DNA from: Dechloromonas sp.
GTDB lineage: Bacteria > Pseudomonadota > Gammaproteobacteria > Burkholderiales > Rhodocyclaceae
Reading direction: 5' to 3'
Length of the DNA: 64,000 nucleotides
Assembly (NCBI GenBank): GCA_028689015.1
Contig: JAQTXC010000007.1
Location: 16,937-80,936 of the forward strand
The position numbers and the translations under genes are program-made. Positions 52,126 through 61,561 of the stretch are shown piece by piece. Under the pieces are notes generated by a model that had not been told where the DNA came from, did not search any database, and was given only the letters and a program-made list of their open reading frames with translations. Each line of letters begins with the position of its first letter. Positions within the stretch are counted from its first letter, which is position 1.

Positions 52126-54348
52126 TCAGGCGCGGCGTACGCCGACCACGCCATCAACCTCGTGAATCAGGGTCAAAGTGCGCTGCAAAAACTTGAGGTT
52201 GGCCACCTCGACGGTGAAGCTCATGTGCGCCTTGCCCTGTTTGGACTGCGTATTGACGCCGACGACATTGAGTTTTTCGCGAGTGAAAATTTCTGAAATA
52301 TCGCGCAGCAAGCCCTGCCGGTCATGGGCATCGACAATGATGTCGCAGGCGAAAACGCCACTGGTTTCCAGCCCCCAGTCGGTTTCGATCACCCGTTCCG
52401 GGTGGAGAGCCGCCAGGTTGGCAAAATTGGGGCAATCCATGCGATGGATGGAAATCCCCTTGCCGCGCGTCACAAAGCCCTGAATCTCGTCCGGTGGCGC
52501 CGGCTTGCAGCAACGCGCCAACTGCGTCAGCAACTTGTCCACTCCGACAATCAGGATGCCCTGATTACCTTCGACCGGCCGGCTCGGCCGAGTCAACACC
52601 TCGTCAGCGGGTTCCGGTTCAGACAGTGACTCACCACCACGGGCCACACTCTGAAATTGCCGTTGATTCAAATCGCCGCGCGCTGCCGCGATATACAGGT
52701 CATCAGCCTTGGCAAAACCCAGCTTGTGGGCCAGCTCATCGATATTGGCATTGCTTTGCCCGGCGCGCTGCAATTCCTTGCCGATCAAGCCCCGCCCTTC
52801 GGCCAGCGTTTCTTCCAAGGCCAGGTTGGCAAACCAGGCCCGCACCTTGAGGCGAGCACTTTTGGTATTGATATAGGCTTGTGACGGGTTAAGCCAATCA
52901 CGCGACGGCCCGCCCAGCTTGGCGGTAATGATCTCGACCTGTTGCCCGGTTTCCAGCGGCGTATTCAGCGGCACCAGATGGCCGCCCACCTTCGCGCCGC
53001 GACAACGATGGCCCAGATCAGTATGGACACGATAGGCAAAATCGACCGGCGTCGCGCCGGCCGGCAAGTCGACCACCTTGCCGCGCGGCGTGATGACGTA
53101 AATGGTTTCGTCGAGCGCCGCCTGCTTGTAGTGATTGACCCAATCCGAACTGTCGGCGACCTCGTCCTTCCAAGTCAGCAACTGGCGCAGCCAGGCGATT
53201 TTCTCGTCATAGTCGTCGGCCCCTGGCGCCCGCGCCCCTTCCTTGTAACGCCAGTGGGCAGCCACACCGAGTTCGGCATGCTTGTGCATTTCCCAGGTGC
53301 GAATCTGGATTTCCAGGCTGCGACCATCCGGACAGCGCACCGCCGTATGCAGCGAACGGTAGTAATTGCCCTTGGGGTTGGAGATGTAGTCGTCGAATTC
53401 CTTGGAAATCGGCGACCACAGGTTGTGCACGATGCCGAGCGCCGTATAGCAGGACCTGATGTCATCGACGATGATGCGCAAAGCGCGCACGTCGTAGACT
53501 TCGGCAAACTCGACCCCCTTCTTGCGCATCTTGTTCCAGATACTGTAGATGTGCTTCGGTCGACCGTAAATTTCGGCATCGTGGATGCCCGAGGACGCCA
53601 ACTCGCTGCGCACGCGATTGACCGCATCGCTGATGAAGGCCTCGCGCTCGCTGCGTTTTTCGTCGAGCTGGCGAGCGATGTGCTTGTAGGTCTCTGGATG
53701 GAGGAAACGGAAGGACAGATCCTCCAGTTCCCATTTCAATTCCCAGACGCCCAGCCGATTGGCCAGCGGCGAGTAGATTTCCAGCGTCTCGCGCGCCACC
53801 GGAACCCGCATCTCATCCGGATTGGCCGCGTAAAACCGCAGCGTCTGCGTCCGGCTGGCCAGACGCAGCAAGACCACACGGATGTCCTCGACCATGGCCA
53901 GCAGCATCTTGCGCAGCACTTCAACCTGCGACTTCATTTCCTCGGGATTGGCCTCGCCGGCTTCAACATGGCTGAGCGCCAGCCCCTTGGTGATCGGCCG
54001 CAAGCGATTGAGCTTGGAGATGCCATGCACCAGATGAGCAGCCCCCTTGCCAAACTGCTCCTCGATCCGTGCCATGCCGTTTTCATCCTGCGCCGGAATG
54101 GCGAACAAAACAGCGGCAATGCGCGACTCCACATCCAACTTGAGGCCGGTGACAATGACCGACATACCAAGGGCGTGCGACCAGATCCGTTCGCCGCTGC
54201 CCAGTGTCCGGACGCCATAAACTTCCCAGGCATACTCGACCGCATGTCGCAGACGTGCCGCATCCGGTTCGGACAGCCCTTCTGACAGGGTGGCAAGAAA
54301 CTGATCGAAGTCGCTCTGGGCGGCGACGGAGTGGACGACGGAAACCAT
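52126..54348 (-). CDS. relA: RelA, (p)ppGpp synthetase I
   Basis: A 740-residue RelA/SpoT homologue. The N-terminal HD region is degenerate (LFAIPAQDENG where SpoT has an HD pair), so it should lack hydrolase activity. The synthetase domain shows KMRKKGVEFAEVYDVRALRI and GNYYRSLHTAVRCPDGR, then TGS (ETIYVITPRGKVVDLPAGATP), zinc-finger-like (CCKPAPPDEIQGF) and ACT domains. It makes the stringent-response alarmone on stalled ribosomes. The ATG at 54348 has no Shine-Dalgarno and lies six bases after a TATAAT. Confidence 0.93.
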   Translation of the reverse strand: MVSVVHSVAAQSDFDQFLATLSEGLSEPDAARLRHAVEYAWEVYGVRTLGSGERIWSHALGMSVIVTGLKLDVESRIAAVLFAIPAQDENGMARIEEQFGKGAAHLVHGISKLNRLRPITKGLALSHVEAGEANPEEMKSQVEVLRKMLLAMVEDIRVVLLRLASRTQTLRFYAANPDEMRVPVARETLEIYSPLANRLGVWELKWELEDLSFRFLHPETYKHIARQLDEKRSEREAFISDAVNRVRSELASSGIHDAEIYGRPKHIYSIWNKMRKKGVEFAEVYDVRALRIIVDDIRSCYTALGIVHNLWSPISKEFDDYISNPKGNYYRSLHTAVRCPDGRSLEIQIRTWEMHKHAELGVAAHWRYKEGARAPGADDYDEKIAWLRQLLTWKDEVADSSDWVNHYKQAALDETIYVITPRGKVVDLPAGATPVDFAYRVHTDLGHRCRGAKVGGHLVPLNTPLETGQQVEIITAKLGGPSRDWLNPSQAYINTKSARLKVRAWFANLALEETLAEGRGLIGKELQRAGQSNANIDELAHKLGFAKADDLYIAAARGDLNQRQFQSVARGGESLSEPEPADEVLTRPSRPVEGNQGILIVGVDKLLTQLARCCKPAPPDEIQGFVTRGKGISIHRMDCPNFANLAALHPERVIETDWGLETSGVFACDIIVDAHDRQGLLRDISEIFTREKLNVVGVNTQSKQGKAHMSFTVEVANLKFLQRTLTLIHEVDGVVGVRRA

Positions 54349-54354
54349 GGGGGA

Positions 54355-54384
54355 ATTATATGATGGGCACCGCTTCCCTGTCAG
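54355..54384 (-). promoter_or_regulatory. relA promoter, probably giving a leaderless mRNA
   Basis: On the minus strand CTGACA (54384-54379) and a perfect TATAAT (54360-54355) are separated by 18 bases. Six bases (TCCCCC) then lead to the relA ATG, so the predicted start point is its A at 54348. Confidence 0.65.
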
Positions 54385-54516
54385 TCATCCACCAGGAAGC
54401 CTGTATGGCCGTTCAGTCATCTCTACGCAGACCATACTTTCCGACCTTGTCGCACAGGAAAGCCAGCGCCAGGCACCGATGAGAACGGGGGCGGCCCGTC
54501 CAGCCACGGTCGACGC

Positions 54517-55245
54517 TCAGTGATTGAGAATTTTTGACAGGAACTGCTGCGCCCGCTCCGAGCGCGGCGTACCGAAGAAGGCATCCTTGGCGGCATCTTC
54601 AACGATCTGGCCGTGATCCATGAACACGACGCGATGCGCCACCTTGCGGGCAAAGCCCATTTCGTGGGTCACGCACATCATGGTCATTCCCTCCTGCGCC
54701 AGTTCAACCATGACATCGAGCACTTCGTTGATCATTTCCGGGTCGAGTGCCGAGGTCGGCTCATCAAACAACATGCAGATCGGGTCCATGGCCAAGGCAC
54801 GGGCAATCGCCACCCGCTGCTGCTGCCCCCCGGACAACTGGCCGGGAAACTTGTCAGCCTGCGCCCGCAGGCCGACGCGATCGAGCAGCGCCAGACCCTT
54901 GCTGACGGCTTCATCCTGGCTGCGCCCCAGCACCTTGGTCTGGGCGATGGTCAGATTCTCGGTAATGCTCATGTGCGGAAACAATTCGAAGTGCTGGAAC
55001 ACCATGCCGACATGCGAACGCAGCTTGGCAAGATTGGTGGCCGGATCGCCGACCGACACGCCGTTGACCGTGATCGTCCCTTGCTGGAAAGCCTCCAGAC
55101 CATTGACGCACTTGATCAGCGTGGACTTGCCGGAACCCGAGGGGCCACACACCACCACGACTTCGCCCGTGTTGATCCGGGTCGTGTTATCGGTAAGCAC
55201 CTGAAATGAGCCATACCATTTGGAGACTTGGTTAATTTCGATCAT
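54517..55245 (-). CDS. gltL: Glutamate/aspartate ABC transporter ATP-binding protein
   Basis: A 242-residue ABC ATPase of the polar amino acid type: Walker [10 protein letters not shown], signature LSGGQQQR, Walker [15 protein letters not shown] and switch histidine THEMGFA. It energises uptake of acidic amino acids. Overlaps gltK (ATGA) and ends the leftward operon. Confidence 0.9.
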   Translation of the reverse strand: MIEINQVSKWYGSFQVLTDNTTRINTGEVVVVCGPSGSGKSTLIKCVNGLEAFQQGTITVNGVSVGDPATNLAKLRSHVGMVFQHFELFPHMSITENLTIAQTKVLGRSQDEAVSKGLALLDRVGLRAQADKFPGQLSGGQQQRVAIARALAMDPICMLFDEPTSALDPEMINEVLDVMVELAQEGMTMMCVTHEMGFARKVAHRVVFMDHGQIVEDAAKDAFFGTPRSERAQQFLSKILNH

Positions 55246-55922
55246 CGGGCATACCTCGACTCCAGCCGCTTGACGAGTTGCGACGCGGCAAAGGAAATAA
55301 TGAAATAAATGGCACCGGCAAAAAGCAGCAATTCGACCAGTCGACCGTCACGATCACCCACCTTGTAGGCCGTACCGAAAAAGTCCGACAGACCGATCAC
55401 ATAAACCAGCGAGGTGTCCTGGAACAAGATGACGGCCTGGGTCAGCAGCAACGGCGTCATGTTACGGAAGGCTTGCGGCAGGACAACCAGCCGCATGGTC
55501 TGGGCATACGTCATGCCCAGCGCCAGCCCGGCGGCGATCTGGCCACGCGCCACGCTCTGAATGCCGGCACGGATGATTTCCGAGTAATACGCCGCCTCAA
55601 ACAGCGAGAAGGCGATCAGCGCCGAAGCCAGGCGAATGTCGCCCAAGGCATCACCAAACACCGAACGCAACAATTGCGGCACGATCAGGTAGAACCACAG
55701 GATGACCATGACCAGCGGCACCGAACGGAACAGGTTGACGTAGGAGGCAGCAGCAAAGGACACAAGCTTGTTACTCGACAAACGGGCGACGGCGAGTAGC
55801 GTTCCCCAGACGATGCCGACCACGATGGCGGTCAGCGTCACCTCGAAAGTCACCATCAGGCCCTTGGCCAGTAACGGCAAGGCGCCAGGGATGGACGACC
55901 AGTCAAATTCGTACATACTCAT
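55242..55922 (-). CDS. gltK: Glutamate/aspartate ABC transporter permease
   Basis: A 226-residue His/Glu/Gln-type permease with about five helices. The EAA loop region ([23 protein letters not shown]) and [14 protein letters not shown] are typical. Overlaps gltJ at its start and gltL at its end by ATGA. Confidence 0.9.
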   Translation of the reverse strand: MSMYEFDWSSIPGALPLLAKGLMVTFEVTLTAIVVGIVWGTLLAVARLSSNKLVSFAAASYVNLFRSVPLVMVILWFYLIVPQLLRSVFGDALGDIRLASALIAFSLFEAAYYSEIIRAGIQSVARGQIAAGLALGMTYAQTMRLVVLPQAFRNMTPLLLTQAVILFQDTSLVYVIGLSDFFGTAYKVGDRDGRLVELLLFAGAIYFIISFAASQLVKRLESRYAR

Positions 55923-56659
55923 TGCCCTCCACCAATAAAACCGGGCACCCGAGTCCGCTGCTCCAAGCGGCGCATCAGGAACATGACGACTACGTTGATT
56001 GCCAGATAGAGCACGGTCACGGCAATAAAGGCCTCATAAGGCTGGGCGGTGTAATCGACCAGTTGCTGCGCCTGGCGCGATAGCTCAATCAAGCCGATGG
56101 TGGTCGCCACGGCCGAGTTCTTGAAAATATTGAGGAATTCGGACGTCAGCGGCGGCACCACGATACGCGCGGCCATCGGCACCAGCACGTAACGGTAGAT
56201 TTGCGGCAAGGTAAAACCCAGCGCCTGACCGGCCGCCCATTGCCCCTTGGGCAAGGACTCGATGCCAGCCCGCACCTGCTCGGCCACCCGGGCAGCAGTG
56301 AACAAGCCCAGACAGACCATGGCCGCCAGAAACTGCTGAGTCAGCGGATGCGATTGCTTGAAGGCCATGCCCCAGGCCTCGGGCAACAACTCCGGCATGA
56401 CGAAATACCAGAGAAAAAGCTGCACCAGCAGCGGGATGTTGCGAAAAATCTCGACATAGGCCGTCGCCAGGGTAGACCAGCCGCGATGAGGCACCGTGCG
56501 CAGCACACCGATGACAAAACCCACCAGCAGGGCAATCAACCAGGCGCTGAGCGACAGCATGACCGTCCACTGCAGGCCTTCGAACAACCAGGCCAGATAG
56601 GTCGTGCCGCCGGAAGGCGTCTCACTGAGAAAAACACCCCAGTTCCAGTTGTAATTCAT
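55919..56659 (-). CDS. gltJ: Glutamate/aspartate ABC transporter permease
   Basis: A 246-residue permease with about five helices. VETFRNIPLL-type motif ([19 protein letters not shown]) and the EAA loop ([21 protein letters not shown]) are visible. Start MNYNWNWG at 56659 behind GGGG. It follows gltI after a 54-base gap containing a hairpin. Confidence 0.9.
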   Translation of the reverse strand: MNYNWNWGVFLSETPSGGTTYLAWLFEGLQWTVMLSLSAWLIALLVGFVIGVLRTVPHRGWSTLATAYVEIFRNIPLLVQLFLWYFVMPELLPEAWGMAFKQSHPLTQQFLAAMVCLGLFTAARVAEQVRAGIESLPKGQWAAGQALGFTLPQIYRYVLVPMAARIVVPPLTSEFLNIFKNSAVATTIGLIELSRQAQQLVDYTAQPYEAFIAVTVLYLAINVVVMFLMRRLEQRTRVPGFIGGGQ

Positions 56660-56676
56660 GTTTTTTCCCCAAGGAC

Positions 56677-56705
56677 CCGCCCGGCGCATCTGGCCAGGCG
56701 GGCGG
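56677..56705 (-). promoter_or_regulatory. Intercistronic hairpin between gltI and gltJ
   Basis: CCGCCCG (56677-56683) pairs with CGGGCGG (56699-56705) around a 15-base loop, nine bases from the gltI stop. Such stems commonly stabilise the binding-protein message relative to the permease genes. Confidence 0.45.
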
Positions 56706-56713
56706 ACAAGGAC

Positions 56714-57598
56714 TTAATCAAACGCCTTGTCGTTTGGTGCGGCGAACAGCGCCTTCAGCTCAGCGGAAATCGGCATGTTCAGATTCAGTCCCTTGGGCGG
56801 AATCGGGTTCATAAACCATTTGTTATAAATTTTTTCCGCCTCGCCGCTGGTCTGCAACTTGGCAATCGCCCCATCCACCACCTTCTTGAAGGCCGGATCG
56901 TCCTTGCGCATCATGCAGCCATAGGCCTCCTGCGATTGTGCAGTCCCCATCACCTGCCAGTCTGCCGGCTTGCGGGCCTTGGCAATTTCACCGTAGAGCA
57001 GCGCATCGTCCATCATGAAGGCGACGGCTCGGCCAGATTCCAGGGTCAGGAAGGCTTCGCCGTGATCCTTGGCCGAGATGATGTTCATCGCCATTTTCTT
57101 GTCCTCGTTCATTTTGCGCAGCAGGCGCTCCGAGGTCGTACCCGCCGTCGTCACCACGTTTTTGCCGGCCAGGTCAGGGAAATCCTTGAGGCCCGAGGTC
57201 TTCTTGGCCAGCAACTTGGTGCCAATGACGAAAATGCTATTCGAGAAGGCCACCTGCCTCTGGCGCTCGGTGTTGTTGGTCGTCGAGCCACATTCGATGT
57301 CGACCGTGCCGTTCTGCACCAGGGTAATGCGGTTGGCCGAGGTCACCGGCATCAGCTTGGTCTGCACGGCAGCCAACTTCAGTTCGGCCTTGATCGCCTC
57401 GACCACTTTGAGCATGACCTCCTGTGAATAACCGATGACCTGTTGCTGGTCGTTGTAATACGAGAAGGGAATGGACGACTCGCGGTGGCCCAAGGTGATG
57501 CTGCCACTCGCCTTGATCTTGTCCAGCGTGCCCTCGGCTAGAACCGGGGCGGACAAAACGGCCAAGCCGATCGACGCAGCAAGCAAAGTCTTCTTCAT
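56714..57598 (-). CDS. gltI: Glutamate/aspartate periplasmic binding protein
   Basis: A 294-residue protein with a Sec signal (about residues 1-21, LAEG). GSITLGHRESSIPFSYYND, IECGSTTNNTERQ and AFMMDDALLYG match the GltI/SBP family 3. It binds acidic amino acids in the periplasm for GltJKL. Start at 57598 behind GGAGAC; the longer open frame upstream is non-coding. Confidence 0.92.
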   Translation of the reverse strand: MKKTLLAASIGLAVLSAPVLAEGTLDKIKASGSITLGHRESSIPFSYYNDQQQVIGYSQEVMLKVVEAIKAELKLAAVQTKLMPVTSANRITLVQNGTVDIECGSTTNNTERQRQVAFSNSIFVIGTKLLAKKTSGLKDFPDLAGKNVVTTAGTTSERLLRKMNEDKKMAMNIISAKDHGEAFLTLESGRAVAFMMDDALLYGEIAKARKPADWQVMGTAQSQEAYGCMMRKDDPAFKKVVDGAIAKLQTSGEAEKIYNKWFMNPIPPKGLNLNMPISAELKALFAAPNDKAFD

Positions 57599-57650
57599 GG
57601 GGTCTCCTGATGAAAGGATGGAAAGGATAAAACGGATACCATTCTGTAGC

Positions 57651-57665
57651 GCAAGGCCCATGCCC
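57651..57665 (-). promoter_or_regulatory. Weak sigma-54-like element upstream of gltI
   Basis: On the minus strand GGGCATG, four bases, then TTGC gives the GG-N10-GC spacing of -24/-12 promoters, with two mismatches in the -24 part. It lies about 53 bases before the gltI ATG. A nitrogen-regulated glutamate transporter makes it plausible, but the sequence match alone is weak. Confidence 0.25.
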
Positions 57666-57815
57666 GCCAGCACCAAAACAGCAAGAGCATGATTCCATTT
57701 GACTTTATAAAACTGAGCAGCGCCAGGACATTCTCTTTTCCGACGGTCGACCGCGAAAAACGTTCAAAAATCCGACCGCGGATCAAGCCGGGGGATCAGG
57801 CATAATCGCCCGACC

Positions 57816-58706
57816 ATGCGCCAACGATTCGCCAACCCTTACCTGCTGCTCACGCTGACGGTCCTTTTCTGGTCCGGCAACATGGTGCTCGGCCGCGGCA
57901 TCCGCGCCGACGTTCCACCGATGGCACTGGCCTTCTGGCGCTGGGCGATTGCCCTCGCCCTCGTCCTGCCCTTCGCCCTGCCCCACCTGAAAAGCCAGTG
58001 GCCGGCCCTGCGCCAGGGCTGGCGGCCCCTCTTCATCCTTGGCCTGCTCGGCGTCGGCGGCTACAACACCTTCGCCTACATCGCCTTGCAATACACGGCG
58101 GCGACCAATGCCGTGCTGCTCAATGCCTTTGTGCCGATTGCCACCATCGCCATTTCCTGGGCTTTTCTCGGCAAACGGCTGAGCCGGCGTGAAGGCCTGG
58201 GCGTGGCGATCTCGCTGTGCGGCGCGCTAACCATCATTGGGCGGGGCGACCTGCAGGTGTTGACCCATCTGAACCTCAATCAGGGTGACCTGTGGATGCT
58301 GGGCGCCGTGCTGACCTGGGCGATTTACACCGTCGGCCTGGCCTGGCGGCCGGGCGGCGTCCACCCGATGCTGATGCTGGCCGCGATGACTGCGGTCGGC
58401 CTGTTGCCGCTGATTCCAGCCTACCTGTGGGAAATGTTCATCAGCGGTCGCAGCATCCACCTCCATGCCGGTTCGCTGGCGGCACTGGCCTATGTCGGCA
58501 TTTTTCCCAGCTTCGTCGGCTACATTTTCTACAACCGTGGCGTTGCCGAAGTCGGGGCCAACACCGCCAGCTTGTTCATCCACCTGATGCCGGTCTTTGG
58601 CACCCTGCTGTCGGCCCTCTTCCTGGCCGAAATTCCCTTGTGGTATCACCTCCTCGGCATTGCACTGATTTTTTCCGGCATCGGCCTGACCATGAAGAAG
58701 CCCTGA
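57816..58706 (+). CDS. EamA/DMT-superfamily transporter
   Basis: A 296-residue protein with ten membrane helices in two EamA repeats. FWSGNMVLGRGIRADVPPMALAFWRW and GYIFYNRGVAEVGANTASLF are typical. Probable metabolite exporter; substrate unknown. A CATAAT (57801-57806) nine bases before the ATG suggests a leader of only about three bases. mtfA follows after three bases. Confidence 0.85.
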   Translation: MRQRFANPYLLLTLTVLFWSGNMVLGRGIRADVPPMALAFWRWAIALALVLPFALPHLKSQWPALRQGWRPLFILGLLGVGGYNTFAYIALQYTAATNAVLLNAFVPIATIAISWAFLGKRLSRREGLGVAISLCGALTIIGRGDLQVLTHLNLNQGDLWMLGAVLTWAIYTVGLAWRPGGVHPMLMLAAMTAVGLLPLIPAYLWEMFISGRSIHLHAGSLAALAYVGIFPSFVGYIFYNRGVAEVGANTASLFIHLMPVFGTLLSALFLAEIPLWYHLLGIALIFSGIGLTMKKP

Positions 58707-58709
58707 GCC

Positions 58710-59471
58710 ATGGGACTGTTCGACTGGTTGCGCCGCACCGACCCGGTCACTATCGCCGCAGCGCCGTGGCAGGCAACCCTGGCGGCCTATCCCTTTCTCG
58801 CCGTGCTCACGGTCGACGAGAAAAAACGGCTGAAAAGCCTGGCTGAAGGCTTTCTGGCCGAAAAGGAATTTTCCACCGCCGGCGATCTCGTCCTTAGCGA
58901 CGACATCTGCCTGGCTATCGCAGCCCAAGGCTGCCTGCCCATCCTTGAACTTGGCCTGTCGGCCTACCGCGACTGGGTGGGCATCGTCGTTTACCCGGAC
59001 GAATTCGTCGTTGACCGCGCCGTCATGGACGAGGCCGGCGTTGTTCATCAATACCGCGACGTGCTATCCGGCGAAGCCTGGGCGGGCGGCCCGCTCCTCC
59101 TCTCCTGGCGCGACGTGCAGGCAGCCGGCCACGGTTACAACGTGGTCATCCACGAATTTGCCCACAAACTCGACATGCTGAACGGCGAAGCCGACGGCCT
59201 GCCGGCCCTGCATTCCGATCTCACGGTCGACGACTGGGAAAGGGACTTTTTCCCGGCCTGGGATGATTTCTGCAACCAGCTCGATGCCGGCCAGCCCAGT
59301 TGTCTCGACCCTTACGCCAGCGAAGCACCGGAAGAATTTTTCGCTGTCAGTAGCGAAGTGTTTTTCGAACAGCCGGCGCAGCTGGCGGCCGAGTTCCCGG
59401 CCTGGTACGCCTTGCTACGCCGTTATTACCGGCAAGACCCGCTGGCCCGCCTGCAGCACAGCCTACGCTGA
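58710..59471 (+). CDS. mtfA: MtfA zinc-dependent peptidase
   Basis: A 253-residue protein of the MtfA (YeeI) family. The zinc site HEFAHKLDMLNGEADG (HExxH) is near residue 150, and the family segments PDEFVV, LLSWRDVQAAG and CLDPYASEAPEEFFAV are present. In E. coli MtfA binds the Mlc repressor and has aminopeptidase activity. Co-directional with the DMT gene and convergent with the MFS gene eight bases away. Confidence 0.92.
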   Translation: MGLFDWLRRTDPVTIAAAPWQATLAAYPFLAVLTVDEKKRLKSLAEGFLAEKEFSTAGDLVLSDDICLAIAAQGCLPILELGLSAYRDWVGIVVYPDEFVVDRAVMDEAGVVHQYRDVLSGEAWAGGPLLLSWRDVQAAGHGYNVVIHEFAHKLDMLNGEADGLPALHSDLTVDDWERDFFPAWDDFCNQLDAGQPSCLDPYASEAPEEFFAVSSEVFFEQPAQLAAEFPAWYALLRRYYRQDPLARLQHSLR

Positions 59472-59478
59472 ACAGCGC

Positions 59479-60747
59479 TCAGGGGCGCGTCTCGTGCTCG
59501 GGATCAAGCAGCTCAAAAGCCGTCGAGGCAGTCCGCACCATGGGTACGAAGGCCGTTTGATGATCGACATCGGCCGGCCAACGCCGGGCCAGCACCCACG
59601 CCACCAGACCCAGGCCGACTTCAACGATGGCAAACCACACCGGCAAGGCATCCGGCCCGAAAATATCCATCGCACTGCCGGCGATCAACGGCCCGATGGC
59701 GGCGCCTATGCCATGCACCAGAAGCAGGCTGCCGCTACCGGACAGCACTTCGTCAGGCTGCAGCCGATCCATCATTCGTGCCACCGCCATCGGATAAATG
59801 GCAAAAGCCAGGCCGCCATAAACAAACCCAACCAGCAGCACCGTCCCGCTCGCCCCATCGGCACCGAGCAGCAGCAAGGCCAGCGCCGCCGCCAGCAGCG
59901 AGACCACGGTGATCACCTGGCCACGGTCGACATGCGCGGTCAGCCGGCCAATCGGCCACTGGAACAATGCACCACCGACAATCGCCAGGCTCATGAACCA
60001 GGCAATGCCCGAAGCATCCATGCCGCTGCGGTCGGCCCACACCGCCCCCAGTCCCCAGAACGCCCCTTGCGCCAGGCCGCCGAGCAGCGAGGCCAGAAAA
60101 GCCACCGGCGTCTTGTCGTACAAGGCCCGCCAGGGCAGATGACGGGCATTGTCCAGTGTCGGCTGGGTCAAGCGGGTCGCCGCCACCGGCATCACCGCCG
60201 CGCAGACGCTGAGTGCCGCGATGGCGAACAGCACATGACCATCCGGCGTGGACCAGTGCAGAAACTGCTGGGCGACGGCCAGGGCGCCGAGATTAACCGC
60301 CATATAAACGGCAAAAATCTGTGTCCGCTGCTGTGGCGCAGCGTAGCTGTTGAGCCAGCTTTCGATGGTCGTATACAAGCCAACCATGGCCATCCCGGTG
60401 ATCAAACGCAATAGCGCCCACACCCAGGCCACCGGCAGCAATTCGTGCAACAGCACAACACAGGCGTTAGCCGCCGTAAAAAAAGCAAAGGCACGGATAT
60501 GCCCCACCTGGCGGATCAGCTGCGGACCGACCACGGTCCCGGCCAGGAAGCCGACAAAGTACATCGACCCCAGCAGGCCGAGCGTCTGGCTATCGAAGCC
60601 CTCAACCCCTCCGCGCACCGCCAGCAGCGTGTTGAGCAGGCCGCTGCCGAGCAGCAAAAAGGCCACGCCAAGCAACAGGGAAGTGAGCGGTAACAACGGG
60701 CTGATCACGAGGCAGATTCTCCGGGCAAAGGGCCATGGTAAGACCAT
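59479..60747 (-). CDS. Major facilitator superfamily transporter
   Basis: A 422-residue protein with twelve membrane helices. The first repeat has GFLAGTVVGPQLIRQVGHIRAF and ITGMAMVGLYTTIESWLNSYA, as in the YcaD-like MFS group; a C-terminal cytosolic tail of about 30 residues follows. Substrate unknown. The start at MVLPWPFARR (60747) is preferred over a 111-codon upstream extension that covers unrelated sequence. Confidence 0.85.
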   Translation of the reverse strand: MVLPWPFARRICLVISPLLPLTSLLLGVAFLLLGSGLLNTLLAVRGGVEGFDSQTLGLLGSMYFVGFLAGTVVGPQLIRQVGHIRAFAFFTAANACVVLLHELLPVAWVWALLRLITGMAMVGLYTTIESWLNSYAAPQQRTQIFAVYMAVNLGALAVAQQFLHWSTPDGHVLFAIAALSVCAAVMPVAATRLTQPTLDNARHLPWRALYDKTPVAFLASLLGGLAQGAFWGLGAVWADRSGMDASGIAWFMSLAIVGGALFQWPIGRLTAHVDRGQVITVVSLLAAALALLLLGADGASGTVLLVGFVYGGLAFAIYPMAVARMMDRLQPDEVLSGSGSLLLVHGIGAAIGPLIAGSAMDIFGPDALPVWFAIVEVGLGLVAWVLARRWPADVDHQTAFVPMVRTASTAFELLDPEHETRP

Positions 60748-60799
60748 GTGGCCCAATTGACCAAACCCGCCCGCCGTCAACAGCACCTCGTTTTGTGCC

Positions 60800-61561
60800 T
60801 CAACGGCAGCTCGGCAGGAAGTCAGCGATGGCCTGCAAAACAGCCTTGGGCTGCTCGCGATGCGGGCTATGTGCACAATTCGCCAGAGCCAGCAGGCGAC
60901 TCCCCGGCACCCGTTCGGCAATGATCTCGATCTGGCGCAGCGTGCCATATTCGTCGTCAATGCCCTGCAGGGCCAGCACCGGACAGCGGATGGCCGACAA
61001 GTCGTCCTCGATATTCCAGTCGCGGAATTCAGGCGACAGCCAGCAATCCCGCCAATCGGCAAAAACCCGCGGTGCCGCACGGTGATAACGAGCCAGGCGT
61101 TGCGGCCACTCGGTCTTTTCCCAAGCCTCGGCAGCAGCCCGAATACCGGCCAGGGTCACCTCCTCGACGAAGGCATGCGGCGCCATCACCACCAGACCGG
61201 CCAAGGTCTTCGGAAAGCGGGCAGCATAGAGCAAGCCGATGCTGCCACCATCACTATGACCGACCAGCAAGGGCTGCTGGATGCCCAGGGCAGCAAGGAA
61301 GGCGGGCAGAATACGTTCGGCCTCATCGTGCATGTAACGCGGCGTGCGGGCCTCGGGATAAGGGTCGGACTGGCCGTAACCCGGCCGTGAGTAGGCAATG
61401 ACGTGCGCCCTGGTATGCGCCGCCAGTTCCGCCGGAAAATCACGCCACAGGGCCACGCTCCCCAGCCCTTCGTGCAACAGCACCAGCGGCGGCATGCCGG
61501 CCTGCCGGGCCGGCCATTCTTGATATTCGACCTGGCGGCCGTCAATGATCAGCTGCTTCAT
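60800..61561 (-). CDS. Alpha/beta-fold hydrolase
   Basis: A 253-residue protein: oxyanion region LLHEGLGS, nucleophile elbow GHSDGG (about residue 97), an acid near GIDDEYG and catalytic histidine in ANCAHSPHREQP. Substrate unknown. Its ATG at 61561 overlaps the stop of the next hydrolase upstream (ATGA), so the two are translationally coupled. Confidence 0.85.
   Translation of the reverse strand: MKQLIIDGRQVEYQEWPARQAGMPPLVLLHEGLGSVALWRDFPAELAAHTRAHVIAYSRPGYGQSDPYPEARTPRYMHDEAERILPAFLAALGIQQPLLVGHSDGGSIGLLYAARFPKTLAGLVVMAPHAFVEEVTLAGIRAAAEAWEKTEWPQRLARYHRAAPRVFADWRDCWLSPEFRDWNIEDDLSAIRCPVLALQGIDDEYGTLRQIEIIAERVPGSRLLALANCAHSPHREQPKAVLQAIADFLPSCR

Noticed and set aside
52942..54285. 447-codon frame opposite relA
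   Set aside because: Antisense shadow of relA without domain or start signals.
56201..57427. 408-codon frame opposite gltI/gltJ
   Set aside because: It spans two well-identified genes and an intergenic hairpin on the other strand.
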